Positions 24,804 to 32,262 of a stretch of 40,385 bases of DNA are shown here, piece by piece. Location: contig JAICVS010000022.1 of the NCBI GenBank assembly GCA_025935195.1, positions 1-40,385 on the forward strand, in the 5' to 3' direction. Position numbers and translations under genes: made by a program. The notes beneath the pieces were generated by a model, which saw only the letters and a list, made by a program, of their open reading frames with translations, was not told where the DNA came from and searched no databases. How positions within the stretch are numbered: the stretch's first letter is position 1; each line of letters opens with the position of its first letter. Source of the stretch: Ktedonobacterales bacterium. Its GTDB lineage: Bacteria; Chloroflexota; Ktedonobacteria; Ktedonobacterales; JADMIN01.

Positions 24804-25706
24804 TCAATACCCTCTCCGCACCCGCCGCCACGCCGCGCGCGCCCACGGCGGCTGGCGCACCAGCGCCGGCAGGCGCGGCACCATCAGCCGCATGCTCGCC
24901 GCCCACAGATCGAAGAGCGCCTGTTGTCCGTCGCTCCAACGGAAGCCGTAGAGGTCGCGCAGGGCCGGCGGCAGCAGCCCGATGGTGAGCCGCTCGTTCA
25001 CGAACAGCGCCGGGCGCAGCAGCGGACGCAGCGGCCGCAGCGCCAGCGGCGCCGGCATGTTCAGGATCGTGCGCGCCACATCCGCCGCCGGTGGCGTCAG
25101 CGCCAGCACATCCCCCGCCAGCATGTCGCGCATGTAGCCTTTGAATGCCGTCACCGTCGGCGGCGCCGCCTCCACCGCCATCCCCAGCAGGCGCATCCCC
25201 TCCACTCCCTCGCGGTAGTAGCGTTCCTGCTCATCCGCCGAGAGCGGCCCGACCAGCAGCGGGTAGAGCGAGAGCGCCGTATCCACCAGCGTCGCGAAGA
25301 CCCACAGCAGCAGCTCCGGCTCCCGCGCGTGGTAGGGCGTCCCGCCCGGCAGGCTCCCCGCCGCCGCATCCAGCTCCCCCGTTACGTGGGTATGCAGGCG
25401 GTTGATCGTCCGCGCCGCCGCGCGCGCCTCGCCGCGCGTCCCGAACGTCATGCGCCGCCCCAGGTCCAGCGTGCGATACATGCGCCCCCATGGATCGCTG
25501 CCGTACGAGCTATGCCGCCCCACCCCCGCCGCCACCAGTGGATGCGCGAGCTGCATCAGAATCGCCCGCGCCCCACCGATCATCAGCGCCGCCTCGCTGC
25601 CCACACGCCAGGTCACGCTGTCCGGGCCGTAGTATCCCGCCAGCTCCGCCGCATCCGCACGCGCCGGCTCCGCGTGCGCCGTTGTCGTCTGTGACCGGAG
25701 AATCAT
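24804..25706 (-). CDS. DUF2236 / MpaB-type oxygenase-like protein
   Basis: 300 residues; the ATG overlaps the stop of the upstream ridA-like gene as ATGA (25703-25706), so it is translationally coupled. The family includes the rubber oxygenase Lcp and fungal MpaB, which bind heme b, but most bacterial members are uncharacterised. Seen: [24 protein letters not shown] segment with the conserved His, followed by [22 protein letters not shown] near 105; an N-terminal Tyr-rich cap. No signal peptide. An oxygenase role is inference. Confidence 0.83.
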   Translation of the reverse strand: MILRSQTTTAHAEPARADAAELAGYYGPDSVTWRVGSEAALMIGGARAILMQLAHPLVAAGVGRHSSYGSDPWGRMYRTLDLGRRMTFGTRGEARAAARTINRLHTHVTGELDAAAGSLPGGTPYHAREPELLLWVFATLVDTALSLYPLLVGPLSADEQERYYREGVEGMRLLGMAVEAAPPTVTAFKGYMRDMLAGDVLALTPPAADVARTILNMPAPLALRPLRPLLRPALFVNERLTIGLLPPALRDLYGFRWSDGQQALFDLWAASMRLMVPRLPALVRQPPWARAAWRRVRRGY

Positions 25707-26161
25707 CGCGTCTCGCCCGCTTTCTCGTCTTGCTCGTCGTTCTCGCCTTCCCCATCGCCATCCGGCACAATCGCCTCAGCCTCGATCTCCACCAGCAGCG
25801 CCGGATCGATCAGCCGCCGCACCTCTACCATCGTCGCCGCCGGGCGGATCGCGCCGAAGACCTCGCCGTGCGCCCGCCCAATCGCCTGCCACTGCGTGAT
25901 GTCCGTCACGTAGATGCGCGTGCGCACCACGTGCCGCAGGTCCGCCCCCGCCGCTCGTAGCGCCGCCTCGATGGTCCGCAGCGCCCGCACTGCCTGGGCG
26001 TAGGCGTCGCCCGCCCCGATCACCGCGCCATCGGGGCCGGTCGCCGTCGTGCCGGCCACGTGGATCACGTTGCCCACACGCACCGCCCGCGAATAGCCCA
26101 CAACCGCCTCCCAGGGCGCACCGCCGCTGATATTGCGCCGCGCGCCGCTTCTCTGTGTCAT
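25703..26161 (-). CDS. RidA-family enamine/imine deaminase-like protein
   Basis: 152 residues from the ATG at 26161 (GGGAGGAG seven bases upstream); the frame stays open for about 1 kb upstream across non-coding repeats, which is rejected as coding. RidA proteins hydrolyse reactive 2-aminoacrylate enamines. Seen: [18 protein letters not shown] strand pair, [12 protein letters not shown] near 65, the catalytic-type Arg in [10 protein letters not shown] near 92, and R-P-A-A-T-M-V-E-V near 122. The last 20 residues are an acidic tail. First gene of a two-gene operon with the DUF2236 gene. It may belong to a diverged RidA subfamily. Confidence 0.88.
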   Translation of the reverse strand: MTQRSGARRNISGGAPWEAVVGYSRAVRVGNVIHVAGTTATGPDGAVIGAGDAYAQAVRALRTIEAALRAAGADLRHVVRTRIYVTDITQWQAIGRAHGEVFGAIRPAATMVEVRRLIDPALLVEIEAEAIVPDGDGEGENDEQDEKAGETR

Positions 26162-26233
26162 CGTGCCGCTCCTCCCGCTCCTCTGCTTTCGCCGGCCACT
26201 CGTCCTCCCGCCGCTGGATCGCCGCGCGTCCTC

Positions 26234-26384
26234 CGGCTCACCCCCACGCCCGTGAGGATAATGTTTGAGTCCCACCGCGACATGCCGTACTGTCCGGTTC
26301 ACCCCCACGCCCGTGAGGATAATCCGCGCGAGTGAAACCACTACAAATATACTACGCGGTCCCCCTACGCCAGTGAGAACAACC
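26234..26384 (+). CRISPR. Minimal CRISPR-like array, type I-E pattern
   Basis: Two 29-base repeats (26234-26262 and 26295-26323) differ at one base and share the core CCCCCACGCCCGTGAGG followed by ATAAT. They are separated by 32 unrelated bases, a 61-base period as in type I-E arrays. A third, degenerate repeat follows at 26356-26384 after a second 32-base spacer. Terminal-repeat decay is typical of the trailer end. The core has the broken C-C-x-C-A-C / G-T-G-x-G-G stem of I-E repeats. No cas genes and no clear leader are in the window, so it may be an orphan or decayed array. Confidence 0.6.
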
Positions 26385-26472
26385 ACACTGCGGCACGCGC
26401 GAGTGGGCGCACCGGCTCCCACCACTTGGGCATAGACTGGCCCAGATCGTGCGACAGGCGCGAATGGCTGGG

Positions 26473-26519
26473 CTTCCCCGTCTCCGCGCAAGGAGAGGGT
26501 GTTGGGGGTGAGGAACTCC
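26473..26519 (-). repeat. CTCACCCCC palindromic repeat, copy C
   Basis: On the minus strand: TTCCTCACCCCCAACACCC head, then CTCTCC...GGAGA core. The rest of 26385-26671 shows no gene. Confidence 0.65.
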
Positions 26520-26671
26520 ATTGCCGGGGGACATTCGGGCCATCGTGAGGTTATTGGAATGCGCCACCAGCCGTTTGCTCTATCGTAGGGATCAGGCGCG
26601 CGGAACGGACCGCGCCGGGGGGAGTGGAGTGAGCGGAGCAAAGACGGAGGCCATGCCAGGGGGTGCCGGCT

Positions 26672-27058
26672 GTGACGCGCGTGTTGATTGTGGATGACGA
26701 TGAGGCGATACGCGAGACGGTGCGCTTCGCGCTCGAAGACGCTGGCTTCAGCGTGGATGAGGCTGCCGACGGCCTCGCCGCCCTGCGCGCCCTGCGCGGC
26801 AGCCGCGCGCCGATGGTCGTGCTGCTCGACCTGATGATGCCCGGCCTGGACGGCGCCGGCGTGCTCGGCAGCATCGCCGCCGACCCGACGCTCGCCCGGC
26901 GCGTCGCTGTCGTCCTCATCACCGCCAGCAGCCGGACGCTGCCGCTGGCCTTCGCCAACCTGCTGACCGAGCTGTCCGTGCCGGTGATCAGCAAGCCCTT
27001 CGACGTGGACAAGCTCATCGCCGCCGTTACCCACGCCGGGCGCCGCCTCGCGTTCTAG
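26672..27058 (+). CDS. Single-domain response regulator (receiver)
   Basis: 128 residues from a GTG at 26672, chosen because AGGGGGTG lies about six bases upstream; a GTG at 26663 in frame is the alternative. CheY-like receiver with no output domain. Seen: V-D-D-D-E at 7-11 (Mg2+ site), phospho-acceptor D53 in [11 protein letters not shown]84 in L-I-T-A-S, and K108 in V-I-S-K-P-F. No histidine kinase is adjacent, so its partner is encoded elsewhere. It could act in phosphorelay or by protein contacts. Flanked on both sides by palindromic repeats. Confidence 0.92.
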   Translation: MTRVLIVDDDEAIRETVRFALEDAGFSVDEAADGLAALRALRGSRAPMVVLLDLMMPGLDGAGVLGSIAADPTLARRVAVVLITASSRTLPLAFANLLTELSVPVISKPFDVDKLIAAVTHAGRRLAF

Positions 27059-27060
27059 TG

Positions 27061-27104
27061 GGGAGTCCTCACCCCCAGCCCCCTCTCCTCGTGAGGAGAG
27101 GGGA
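27061..27104 (+). repeat. CTCACCCCC palindromic repeat, copy D
   Basis: AGTCCTCACCCCCAGCCCC head and CTCTCCTC-GTGAGGAGAG core directly after the receiver stop codon; the hairpin could serve as a terminator. Confidence 0.75.
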
Positions 27105-27157
27105 CGCCAGAACGCGCTGGGCGGGCAATGTTTCATGACGAATCCGGGCTAATCTTC

Positions 27158-27215
27158 CCATCTCCTCGCCCTCCGTGAACCTCCGTGTCCTCTGCGGTGA
27201 ATTCTCCGTTTCCGC
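27158..27215. repeat. CTCCGTG-type intergenic repeat, copy 3
   Basis: CCTCCGTGAACCTCCGTG then TCCTCTGCGGTGAA, like 9681-9737 and 24721-24803. The gap 27105-27332 holds no other recognised element. Confidence 0.55.
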
Positions 27216-27332
27216 CTCGCCCCCAGGTACTTCCGGGCTAAGTGTTCCCGCCCACATTGACGGCTTCCGCCGCCAGTGCCATGCTGCACAGCGGCGCACG
27301 GCGTACGGCGGCCGTCATGAGTAGGAGCAAAC

Positions 27333-28418
27333 ATGGCGCGACAGCGGAAACGCGAACCGGAAGCCGCGCGAGAGACACGGCGCACGCCCGCGCCCACTCC
27401 CTCGCTCCAGGACGCCCTGCACGCCACCCACCAGCACAGCGTGCCGGTGCTGCCCGCCCACGATGCCGCGCAACCGCCCGCGCCCACCCCGACGACGCGC
27501 CGCACCGCCGCGCGCCCCACCCTCACATCCGCCGCGCTCAAAGGATCGGGCGCCAGCAGCCAGCGGCCCGCGCAGACGCCCGGCACCACAGGGGCGCTAG
27601 CGCGCCGCCCGCCCACGTCGCACTCGTCCGGCCGGTTGCCCGTTCCGCCGGCCGCTCCCTGGAACGGCCCGCTTCCCACCGCGCGCCACTCCGGCTTTGC
27701 CAACCTGCCATCTGAAGACGCTATCGCCGGCTTGCCGACCGCGATCACGCCCGATCTCCGCGCCACCGGCCTGCCGGCATTGATGCGCGTGGGCGACCGG
27801 CGAGTGGCGCCGGCCGCGGATTCCGCCGCGCCACCCGCCATCCTCATCCGCGGCGCGCGCAAGCCGCTCCGGCGCCTCGGCCCTATCGTCCCACAGCGGC
27901 ACGGCCCGCGCTCCTTCACGTCGCAGTTCATCATCTCCATGGTGACGATGATGCTGCTCTTCAGCGCGCTCACCCTCGCCTCGCCGCTCGGCGCCACGGC
28001 GGCCTTTGGCGGCGGCTTCAAGGCCTACGCCAACGCTTTGCCCTGGATCCCAACCCCCACTCCCTCGCCGACGCCGCGCCCCACGCCCACACCGGTGCCG
28101 CTCTACATCCCGCCGCATGGCTCCGATCCCGGCACGCAGACCATTATCAACGAGATCATCGCCGTCTTCGGCCCCTACGCCCAGGGCGCGCTCAACGTCT
28201 CACACTGCGAGTCTGGCTACGATCCCAACGCCTGGAATCCCTTCCCCATCCTCAATAGCCACGCCTCCGGCGTCTTCCAGATTCTCTATCCGAGCACCTG
28301 GAACGGCACCTCATACCATGCGTCCTCGCCCTTCGACTACAACGCCAACATCCACGCCGCGTACGAAATCTTCTCGCGCGACGGCTTTAGCTGGCGCGAA
28401 TGGGAATGCCAGCCCTGA
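27333..28418 (+). CDS. Membrane-anchored lysozyme/transglycosylase-like protein
   Basis: 361 residues, start with TAGGAG upstream. N-terminal 190 residues are Pro/Ala/Arg-rich and disordered; one transmembrane helix at about 199-220 (I-I-S-M-V-T-M-M-L-L-F-S-A-L); a P-T-P-T-P-S-P-T linker; then a C-terminal domain of about 95 residues like SLT/lysozyme-like proteins, with E293 in H-C-E-S-G-Y-D-P-N-A-W-N as the probable catalytic Glu and G-V-F-Q-I-L-Y-P-S-T-W later. It would have a cytoplasmic basic arm and an outer peptidoglycan-acting domain. The long cytoplasmic arm is unusual and suggests a partner inside the cell. Confidence 0.82.
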   Translation: MARQRKREPEAARETRRTPAPTPSLQDALHATHQHSVPVLPAHDAAQPPAPTPTTRRTAARPTLTSAALKGSGASSQRPAQTPGTTGALARRPPTSHSSGRLPVPPAAPWNGPLPTARHSGFANLPSEDAIAGLPTAITPDLRATGLPALMRVGDRRVAPAADSAAPPAILIRGARKPLRRLGPIVPQRHGPRSFTSQFIISMVTMMLLFSALTLASPLGATAAFGGGFKAYANALPWIPTPTPSPTPRPTPTPVPLYIPPHGSDPGTQTIINEIIAVFGPYAQGALNVSHCESGYDPNAWNPFPILNSHASGVFQILYPSTWNGTSYHASSPFDYNANIHAAYEIFSRDGFSWREWECQP

Positions 28419-28422
28419 GCGA

Positions 28423-28466
28423 GGAGGCCTCACCCCCCGGCCCCTTGCCCCGCGGGGCGAGGGGGA
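28423..28466 (+). repeat. CTCACCCCC palindromic repeat, copy E
   Basis: GGCCTCACCCCCCGGCCCC head and TGCCCCGCGGGGCGA core just after the stop of the lysozyme-like gene, between convergent genes. Confidence 0.75.
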
Positions 28467-28531
28467 GCCAGAGGGGAACGGCCGCCGGGTACCGCACCCG
28501 CGAAGGATATGGGCTCGCTCGATCAGCGTGA

Positions 28532-28759
28532 TCATGCGGAGACGGCGTACACGCTGCGCTCCCGCTTCTGCCCGGCGCACACACGCGCATGCCGCTCGAC
28601 GACCATGCGCTCGACGGTGCGATCAATGCCACGGCGCAGCCGATCTTCGGACTGGTAGCGCGCCATCCAGCTCGTCGTGGCCCAGAGCCGCACATCCCGG
28701 CTCACCTCTTGGCCGCAGGCGGGGCAACTGCCCAGCACCGGCAGAACGGTATCCCACAT
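28532..28759 (-). CDS. Small Cys/His protein, hypothetical
   Basis: 75 residues from an ATG at 28759 with GGAG eight bases upstream; longer frames extend upstream but without support. Not recognised. A C-P-A-C-G knuckle stands at about 14-18 and H-A-R-V-C near 61-65, so a C-x2-C...H-x3-C zinc site is possible. The middle is Arg-rich (R-Y-Q-S-E-D-R-L-R-R-G-I-D-R-T). Possibly a nucleic-acid or protein adaptor. It could also be a chance frame; the zinc-like spacing and the Shine-Dalgarno are the only support. The 28760-28977 gap upstream shows nothing else. Confidence 0.5.
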   Translation of the reverse strand: MWDTVLPVLGSCPACGQEVSRDVRLWATTSWMARYQSEDRLRRGIDRTVERMVVERHARVCAGQKRERSVYAVSA

Positions 28760-28977
28760 ACAGACCGCTCCAATCGTCCTTCTGATGCCATGTCGGACGC
28801 ATCCTTCGGACCAGCAATCGCTATTATCGCATGCCTCATTTGCAAAGATCGTGCCTCGGCAAAAAGCCGGCCGGCCGGCGATGGCAATCGCGCCATGGAC
28901 GCGCGTGCCGCCGCGACGTCCGCCGGCGCGGACTGGAGAGCGCCGGCGCGGTGTCCGTACCGATTCGTCAAAAAGCA

Positions 28978-30249
28978 TCAACCGCCGGCGCGGGTGAGCA
29001 AGGCGCGCAGCTCGACGCTCTCATCGGCCAGGGCGTCCGCATCCGGCGTCGTGCCAATCAGCTTCTTCAGCGGCACCAGGTCGCGCACACGGTTGACGGC
29101 CAGCGCCGCGCGCACCACGCCCCGCTCCAGATAGAACGCCGCGAACGGCCCCTCACCCGGCTGCCCGCGCGTCACCATGCGGTCCCACGCTGTCGCGTAG
29201 CCGACGTATTGCAGCTTCAGGTCGTACTGGTCCGACCAGAAGTACGGCACCGGCGCGTACGCCACGCGCTTGCCGAGCAGGTTGCGCGCGGCCGCCTCCG
29301 CCTGGCGCAGCGCGTTGTCCCAGTGCTCCAGCCGCACGAATTGAGGCTCCGCGGCGCTCACCGGCTGATACGGCCAGCGCGCCACGTCGCCGACGGCGTA
29401 GATTCCCGGCCGCGTCGTCTCACAATAGGCGTCCACCATCACGCCGTCATCCCGCGCGACGCCCGACCCGGCCAGCCACTCGTCGGCCGGACGCATGCCC
29501 ACGCCCACCAGCGCCAGCGTACACGGCACCCGCTCCCCGCGCGACGTGACCACCTCCTCGACACGTCCGCCGCCGCCGCGAAACGCCGCGATCCCCTCGC
29601 CCAGGCGCAGATCCACCCCGTGCCGCCGGTGGATGTCCGCGTAGACGCGGCCCATCGCCGCGCCGAGCACGCGCTCCAGCGGCGCCGCCAGCACTTCGAG
29701 CACGGTGACATCCACACTCAGCGCCCGGCACGCGGCGGCCACCTCGCAGCCGATGAAGCCGGCGCCGATCACCACCACACGCCCGCCGGTCCGCCCCACA
29801 TCCGCGATGCCCGCGCGCACGGCCCGCGCGTCGGCGAGTGTGCGCAGCGTGTGGATACCGGCGAGGTCCGCGCCGGGAACCGCCAGCCCTCGCGCCACGC
29901 CGCCCGTCGCGATCAGCAGCCGGTCGAACGCGAGCGGCTCGCCATCCGCCAGCGCAAGTCGGTGCGCGCCGGCATCCAGCCGCGCCACTCGCGCGCCCGT
30001 GCGCAGCTCGATGCCCAGGGCAGCGTACCCATCCGCCCCGCGCGGGAACAGCTTCTCCTCAGGCGTCGTGCCGAGCAGGTAGCCCTTCGAGAGCGGCGGG
30101 CGCTCATAGGGCGGCTCCGGCTCGTCGCCCAGCAGCACGATACGTCCCGCGAAGCCCTCGCGGCGCAGCGTCTCCGCCGCGCTCGCCCCGGCGATGCCCG
30201 CTCCGGCGATCACCACCGTCTGGATCGTCTCAGTCGCCGCCATGCTCAT
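28978..30249 (-). CDS. FAD-dependent ferredoxin reductase
   Basis: 423 residues from the ATG at 30249 (GGGAG five bases upstream). NAD(P)H:ferredoxin reductase of the rhodocoxin/putidaredoxin reductase type, which feeds electrons to ferredoxin for oxygenases. Seen: FAD Rossmann G-A-G-I-A-G-A-S-A-A near 15; P-Y-E-R-P-P-L-S-K near 45; NAD Rossmann V-V-I-G-A-G-F-I-G-C-E-V near 155; G-I-Y-A-V-G-D-V near 280; C-terminal domain with F-W-S-D-Q-Y-D-L-K-L-Q near 335. The start overlaps the end of the regulator gene by 20 bases, so it is coupled to it. No ferredoxin or oxygenase gene is in the window. Confidence 0.93.
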   Translation of the reverse strand: MSMAATETIQTVVIAGAGIAGASAAETLRREGFAGRIVLLGDEPEPPYERPPLSKGYLLGTTPEEKLFPRGADGYAALGIELRTGARVARLDAGAHRLALADGEPLAFDRLLIATGGVARGLAVPGADLAGIHTLRTLADARAVRAGIADVGRTGGRVVVIGAGFIGCEVAAACRALSVDVTVLEVLAAPLERVLGAAMGRVYADIHRRHGVDLRLGEGIAAFRGGGGRVEEVVTSRGERVPCTLALVGVGMRPADEWLAGSGVARDDGVMVDAYCETTRPGIYAVGDVARWPYQPVSAAEPQFVRLEHWDNALRQAEAAARNLLGKRVAYAPVPYFWSDQYDLKLQYVGYATAWDRMVTRGQPGEGPFAAFYLERGVVRAALAVNRVRDLVPLKKLIGTTPDADALADESVELRALLTRAGG

Positions 30250-31033
30250 GCGTCTCCCATCCTTCGCCCGCGTCGCCGTCTTCCCCGTCAGCCGCGGCGC
30301 CAAACTGTCGCTCATGCGCAAGCGCCGGCGCGAGCATCTCAGCGAGGCCGCGCAGGAACTCACGCTCGTGCGCGGCGAAGCGACGTGGCGTCTGGCTGAC
30401 ACAGACTAACACGCCCAGCGGCGCCTCGCGCGCCGCGATGGGGAAGACCGCGTAGGCGCCGATCGGCCAGGCGCGGCAGAGGTGCGCCGTGCCGGTGTGG
30501 ATCGGCTGGCAGCTCGTGTTCTCGCAGACCTCCGGCTCCAGCGCGCGCAGCGCGCTCGTGGCGGCGAAGCGAAACGTCGTGCTCAGGCGCGCGAAGTCCT
30601 GGCGGATCGCGGCGGGCAGCTGCCATTGCGCGATGACACGCAGCGAGAGCCGGTCACGTGGGGTCGGAACGACCCGCGCCACCAGGCACATCTCGCTGCC
30701 GGGCAGCGCGCGGCGCATGCCGTCCAACGCCGTCTCGGCCAACTCCGCGAGCGGGCGGCCTTCCGCCAGCAGCCGGCCCAGCGCGGCCAGGGCGCGGATC
30801 GGGGCGCGCAACATGCTATCGCCGGTCATGCTGCCGCCGGCCAACTGGTCGTGTATCCGCGCGAGCGTCTCGCGCTTGAAGCGCAGACGTCCCCTGGGCG
30901 TGCGCGCGTCCGGCACGATCCGCCCGTGGCGCACCGCGAGATTGAGCGTCGAGCGATGAATGCCCAGGATGCGTGCCGCTTCCAGCGCGCCGACCATCCC
31001 ACTTGCCGGCTCCCGTGTCTCGACTGCGAGCAT
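30230..31033 (-). CDS. HTH-GAF transcriptional regulator
   Basis: 267 residues from the ATG at 31033 (AAGGAG seven bases upstream). An excisionase/MerR-like helix-turn-helix lies at about 14-55 (A-L-E-A-A-R-I-L-G-I-H-R-S-T-L-N), followed by a GAF-type sensor domain at about 75-245 with a C-E-N-T-S-C-Q-P-I pair of Cys near 188-193 and another Cys in H-L-C-R-A-W, which could bind a metal, heme or Fe-S, or sense redox. Last residues are Gly/Asp-rich. The reductase gene overlaps its end, so it probably regulates its own operon through the sites at 31116-31161. Confidence 0.8.
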   Translation of the reverse strand: MLAVETREPASGMVGALEAARILGIHRSTLNLAVRHGRIVPDARTPRGRLRFKRETLARIHDQLAGGSMTGDSMLRAPIRALAALGRLLAEGRPLAELAETALDGMRRALPGSEMCLVARVVPTPRDRLSLRVIAQWQLPAAIRQDFARLSTTFRFAATSALRALEPEVCENTSCQPIHTGTAHLCRAWPIGAYAVFPIAAREAPLGVLVCVSQTPRRFAAHEREFLRGLAEMLAPALAHERQFGAAADGEDGDAGEGWETHEHGGD

Positions 31034-31115
31034 GCGCGCGCTCCTTCCCGCGATTGGTCGCCGCGCATCGCGATCCCCGCCCCTGTTACGCGGTCTTCTC
31101 GGTATGATGAACATC

Positions 31116-31161
31116 GTACATGTATCATAGACGATTCGCCGCCGGAGTTTCGACATGTACG
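31116..31161 (-). promoter_or_regulatory. Regulator promoter bracketed by inverted ACATGT sites
   Basis: On the minus strand TCGAAA (31153-31148), 17-base spacer, TATGAT (31130-31125). A perfect 9-base inverted repeat brackets it: CGTACATGT at 31116-31124 and ACATGTACG at 31153-31161; the first lies at the likely start site, the second touches the -35. Spacing of the two palindromic cores is about 35 bases. A second dyad TATGAT...ATCATA (31104-31130) overlaps. The rest of 31034-31354 shows no gene. Confidence 0.55.
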
Positions 31162-31354
31162 ACGAATCACTACGCAGTTCCGTTCGCCCGCTGCGGATGG
31201 ATTCAAGAGTGCCGTACCGCGATCCGCTCCCCACACCCGATAGGCGCGGGGCAGGCGCCCGCCTGTTCTCGTCACAGCGGGATCGCTTCTCCAGCCGTGC
31301 GGCGCACGCCACTCCTTCCGGTGCGAGTGGCACACCAGCAGAAAGGAACCTCAC

Positions 31355-31726
31355 ATGACCGAACAGCAAACGAACATCGCGGGACGCGCACCAGCACCGG
31401 CCGAGAAGCCCGCGCGCCGCAAGCCCGGCCCACGCCCCGGCACCGAGGCGGCCAAGCGTGGCGGCACCGCCGCCCGCGAGAAATATGGGCGCGAGTTCTA
31501 CAGCAAGATCGGCGCGAAGGGCGGCTCGACGGTGCGCGAGCGCCACGGCTCCGCGTTCTACGCCGAGATCGGGCGGCGCGGCGGCGAATCCACCAAGCGC
31601 AACCTGGGCACCGAGCACTACTCGCGCATCGGCCGCATCGGCGGCCAGCGCGCGCATACACGTTCCGGCGCGACCGACGAAGGCACGGCGACGGGAGCAA
31701 ACGGCACGAACAACGCGCGGCAGTAG
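31355..31726 (+). CDS. KGG-repeat stress protein
   Basis: 123 residues; AAGGAAC precedes the ATG. Contains tandem KGG-type repeats (PF10685 family, as in GsiB and Con-10): about four units with G-G, F/H-Y, I-G and K/R-G-G at regular spacing between about 40 and 107. These are hydrophilic stress-induced proteins, often desiccation-linked, without known enzymatic activity. The ends are disordered and Lys/Arg/Pro- or Thr/Asn-rich. Divergent from the HTH-GAF regulator and convergent with the sigma partner gene, and perhaps under general stress control. Confidence 0.85.
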   Translation: MTEQQTNIAGRAPAPAEKPARRKPGPRPGTEAAKRGGTAAREKYGREFYSKIGAKGGSTVRERHGSAFYAEIGRRGGESTKRNLGTEHYSRIGRIGGQRAHTRSGATDEGTATGANGTNNARQ

Positions 31727-31746
31727 GCGCTCGCGGAGGAGCCCCG

Positions 31747-32262
31747 CTAGCCCGATTCAGTCCCCCTGTCATCGTCGGCTGCCGCATCGCCAGCGCCGCG
31801 TGCCGGACGCTCGTCGTTCGTGTCGCTCTGGCCGCCGGATGTGTATGGGGCGGGCGTCTCGGCCACGGACGGCAGGCGCGCGGGTGCGCTATCGCCAACG
31901 TACGCGGGCGCGTTCTCACTGCCCATCGAGCCGAAGAGCGCATCCAGCGCGCGCCGGGTGCCGGCGGAGAGCGGGCGGGCGCTCGCCGGCTCATCTCCGG
32001 CGGGCGGCTCGGCCTCACCCTCAGCCTCGTCCAGCGCCGCATCCGCCAGGAAGCGCGTCGCGAAGTCGGCCAACGCTACCGCATGCGCGGGATAGCGGGC
32101 GGCGAAATCGCTCAGGCGCGGGCGCTGCCCGGCGCGATACGCCGCGATGTACGCATTCGTGATCGCCAGCAGCTCTAGATCGCCGCCGGGATTGCTCGCG
32201 GGATCGTCAGCCATCGGCTCGTCCGCGTCGCCGGAGTGGTCCATGCCAGGGCGCTCGCTCAT
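31747..32262 (-). CDS. Acidic partner of the sigma factor (putative anti-sigma)
   Basis: 171 residues; its ATG overlaps the stop of the sigma gene as ATGA (32259-32262), a strong sign of coupling. A short helical segment (about 29-75: L-L-A-I-T-N-A-Y-I-A-A-Y-R-A-G-Q-R-P-R-L...A-A-R-Y-P) is the only structured part; the rest is acidic and disordered. No zinc H-x3-C-x2-C motif and no membrane helix. The Y-x-A-G-Q-R-P-R-L...Y-P pattern occurs N-terminally in sensor and kinase proteins of similar lineages. Function as a sigma regulator is inferred from position only. Confidence 0.6.
   Translation of the reverse strand: MSERPGMDHSGDADEPMADDPASNPGGDLELLAITNAYIAAYRAGQRPRLSDFAARYPAHAVALADFATRFLADAALDEAEGEAEPPAGDEPASARPLSAGTRRALDALFGSMGSENAPAYVGDSAPARLPSVAETPAPYTSGGQSDTNDERPARGAGDAAADDDRGTESG

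Noticed and set aside
26162..27136. Upstream extension of the ridA frame
   Set aside because: It runs through the CRISPR-like repeats, a palindrome and the receiver gene on the other strand; the RidA family begins near the ATG at 26161 with a good ribosome-binding site.
28831..30399. A 522-codon plus-strand frame
   Set aside because: Antisense shadow of the ferredoxin reductase, which has full family motifs; the shadow is Arg/His/Ala-rich with no recognisable domain.
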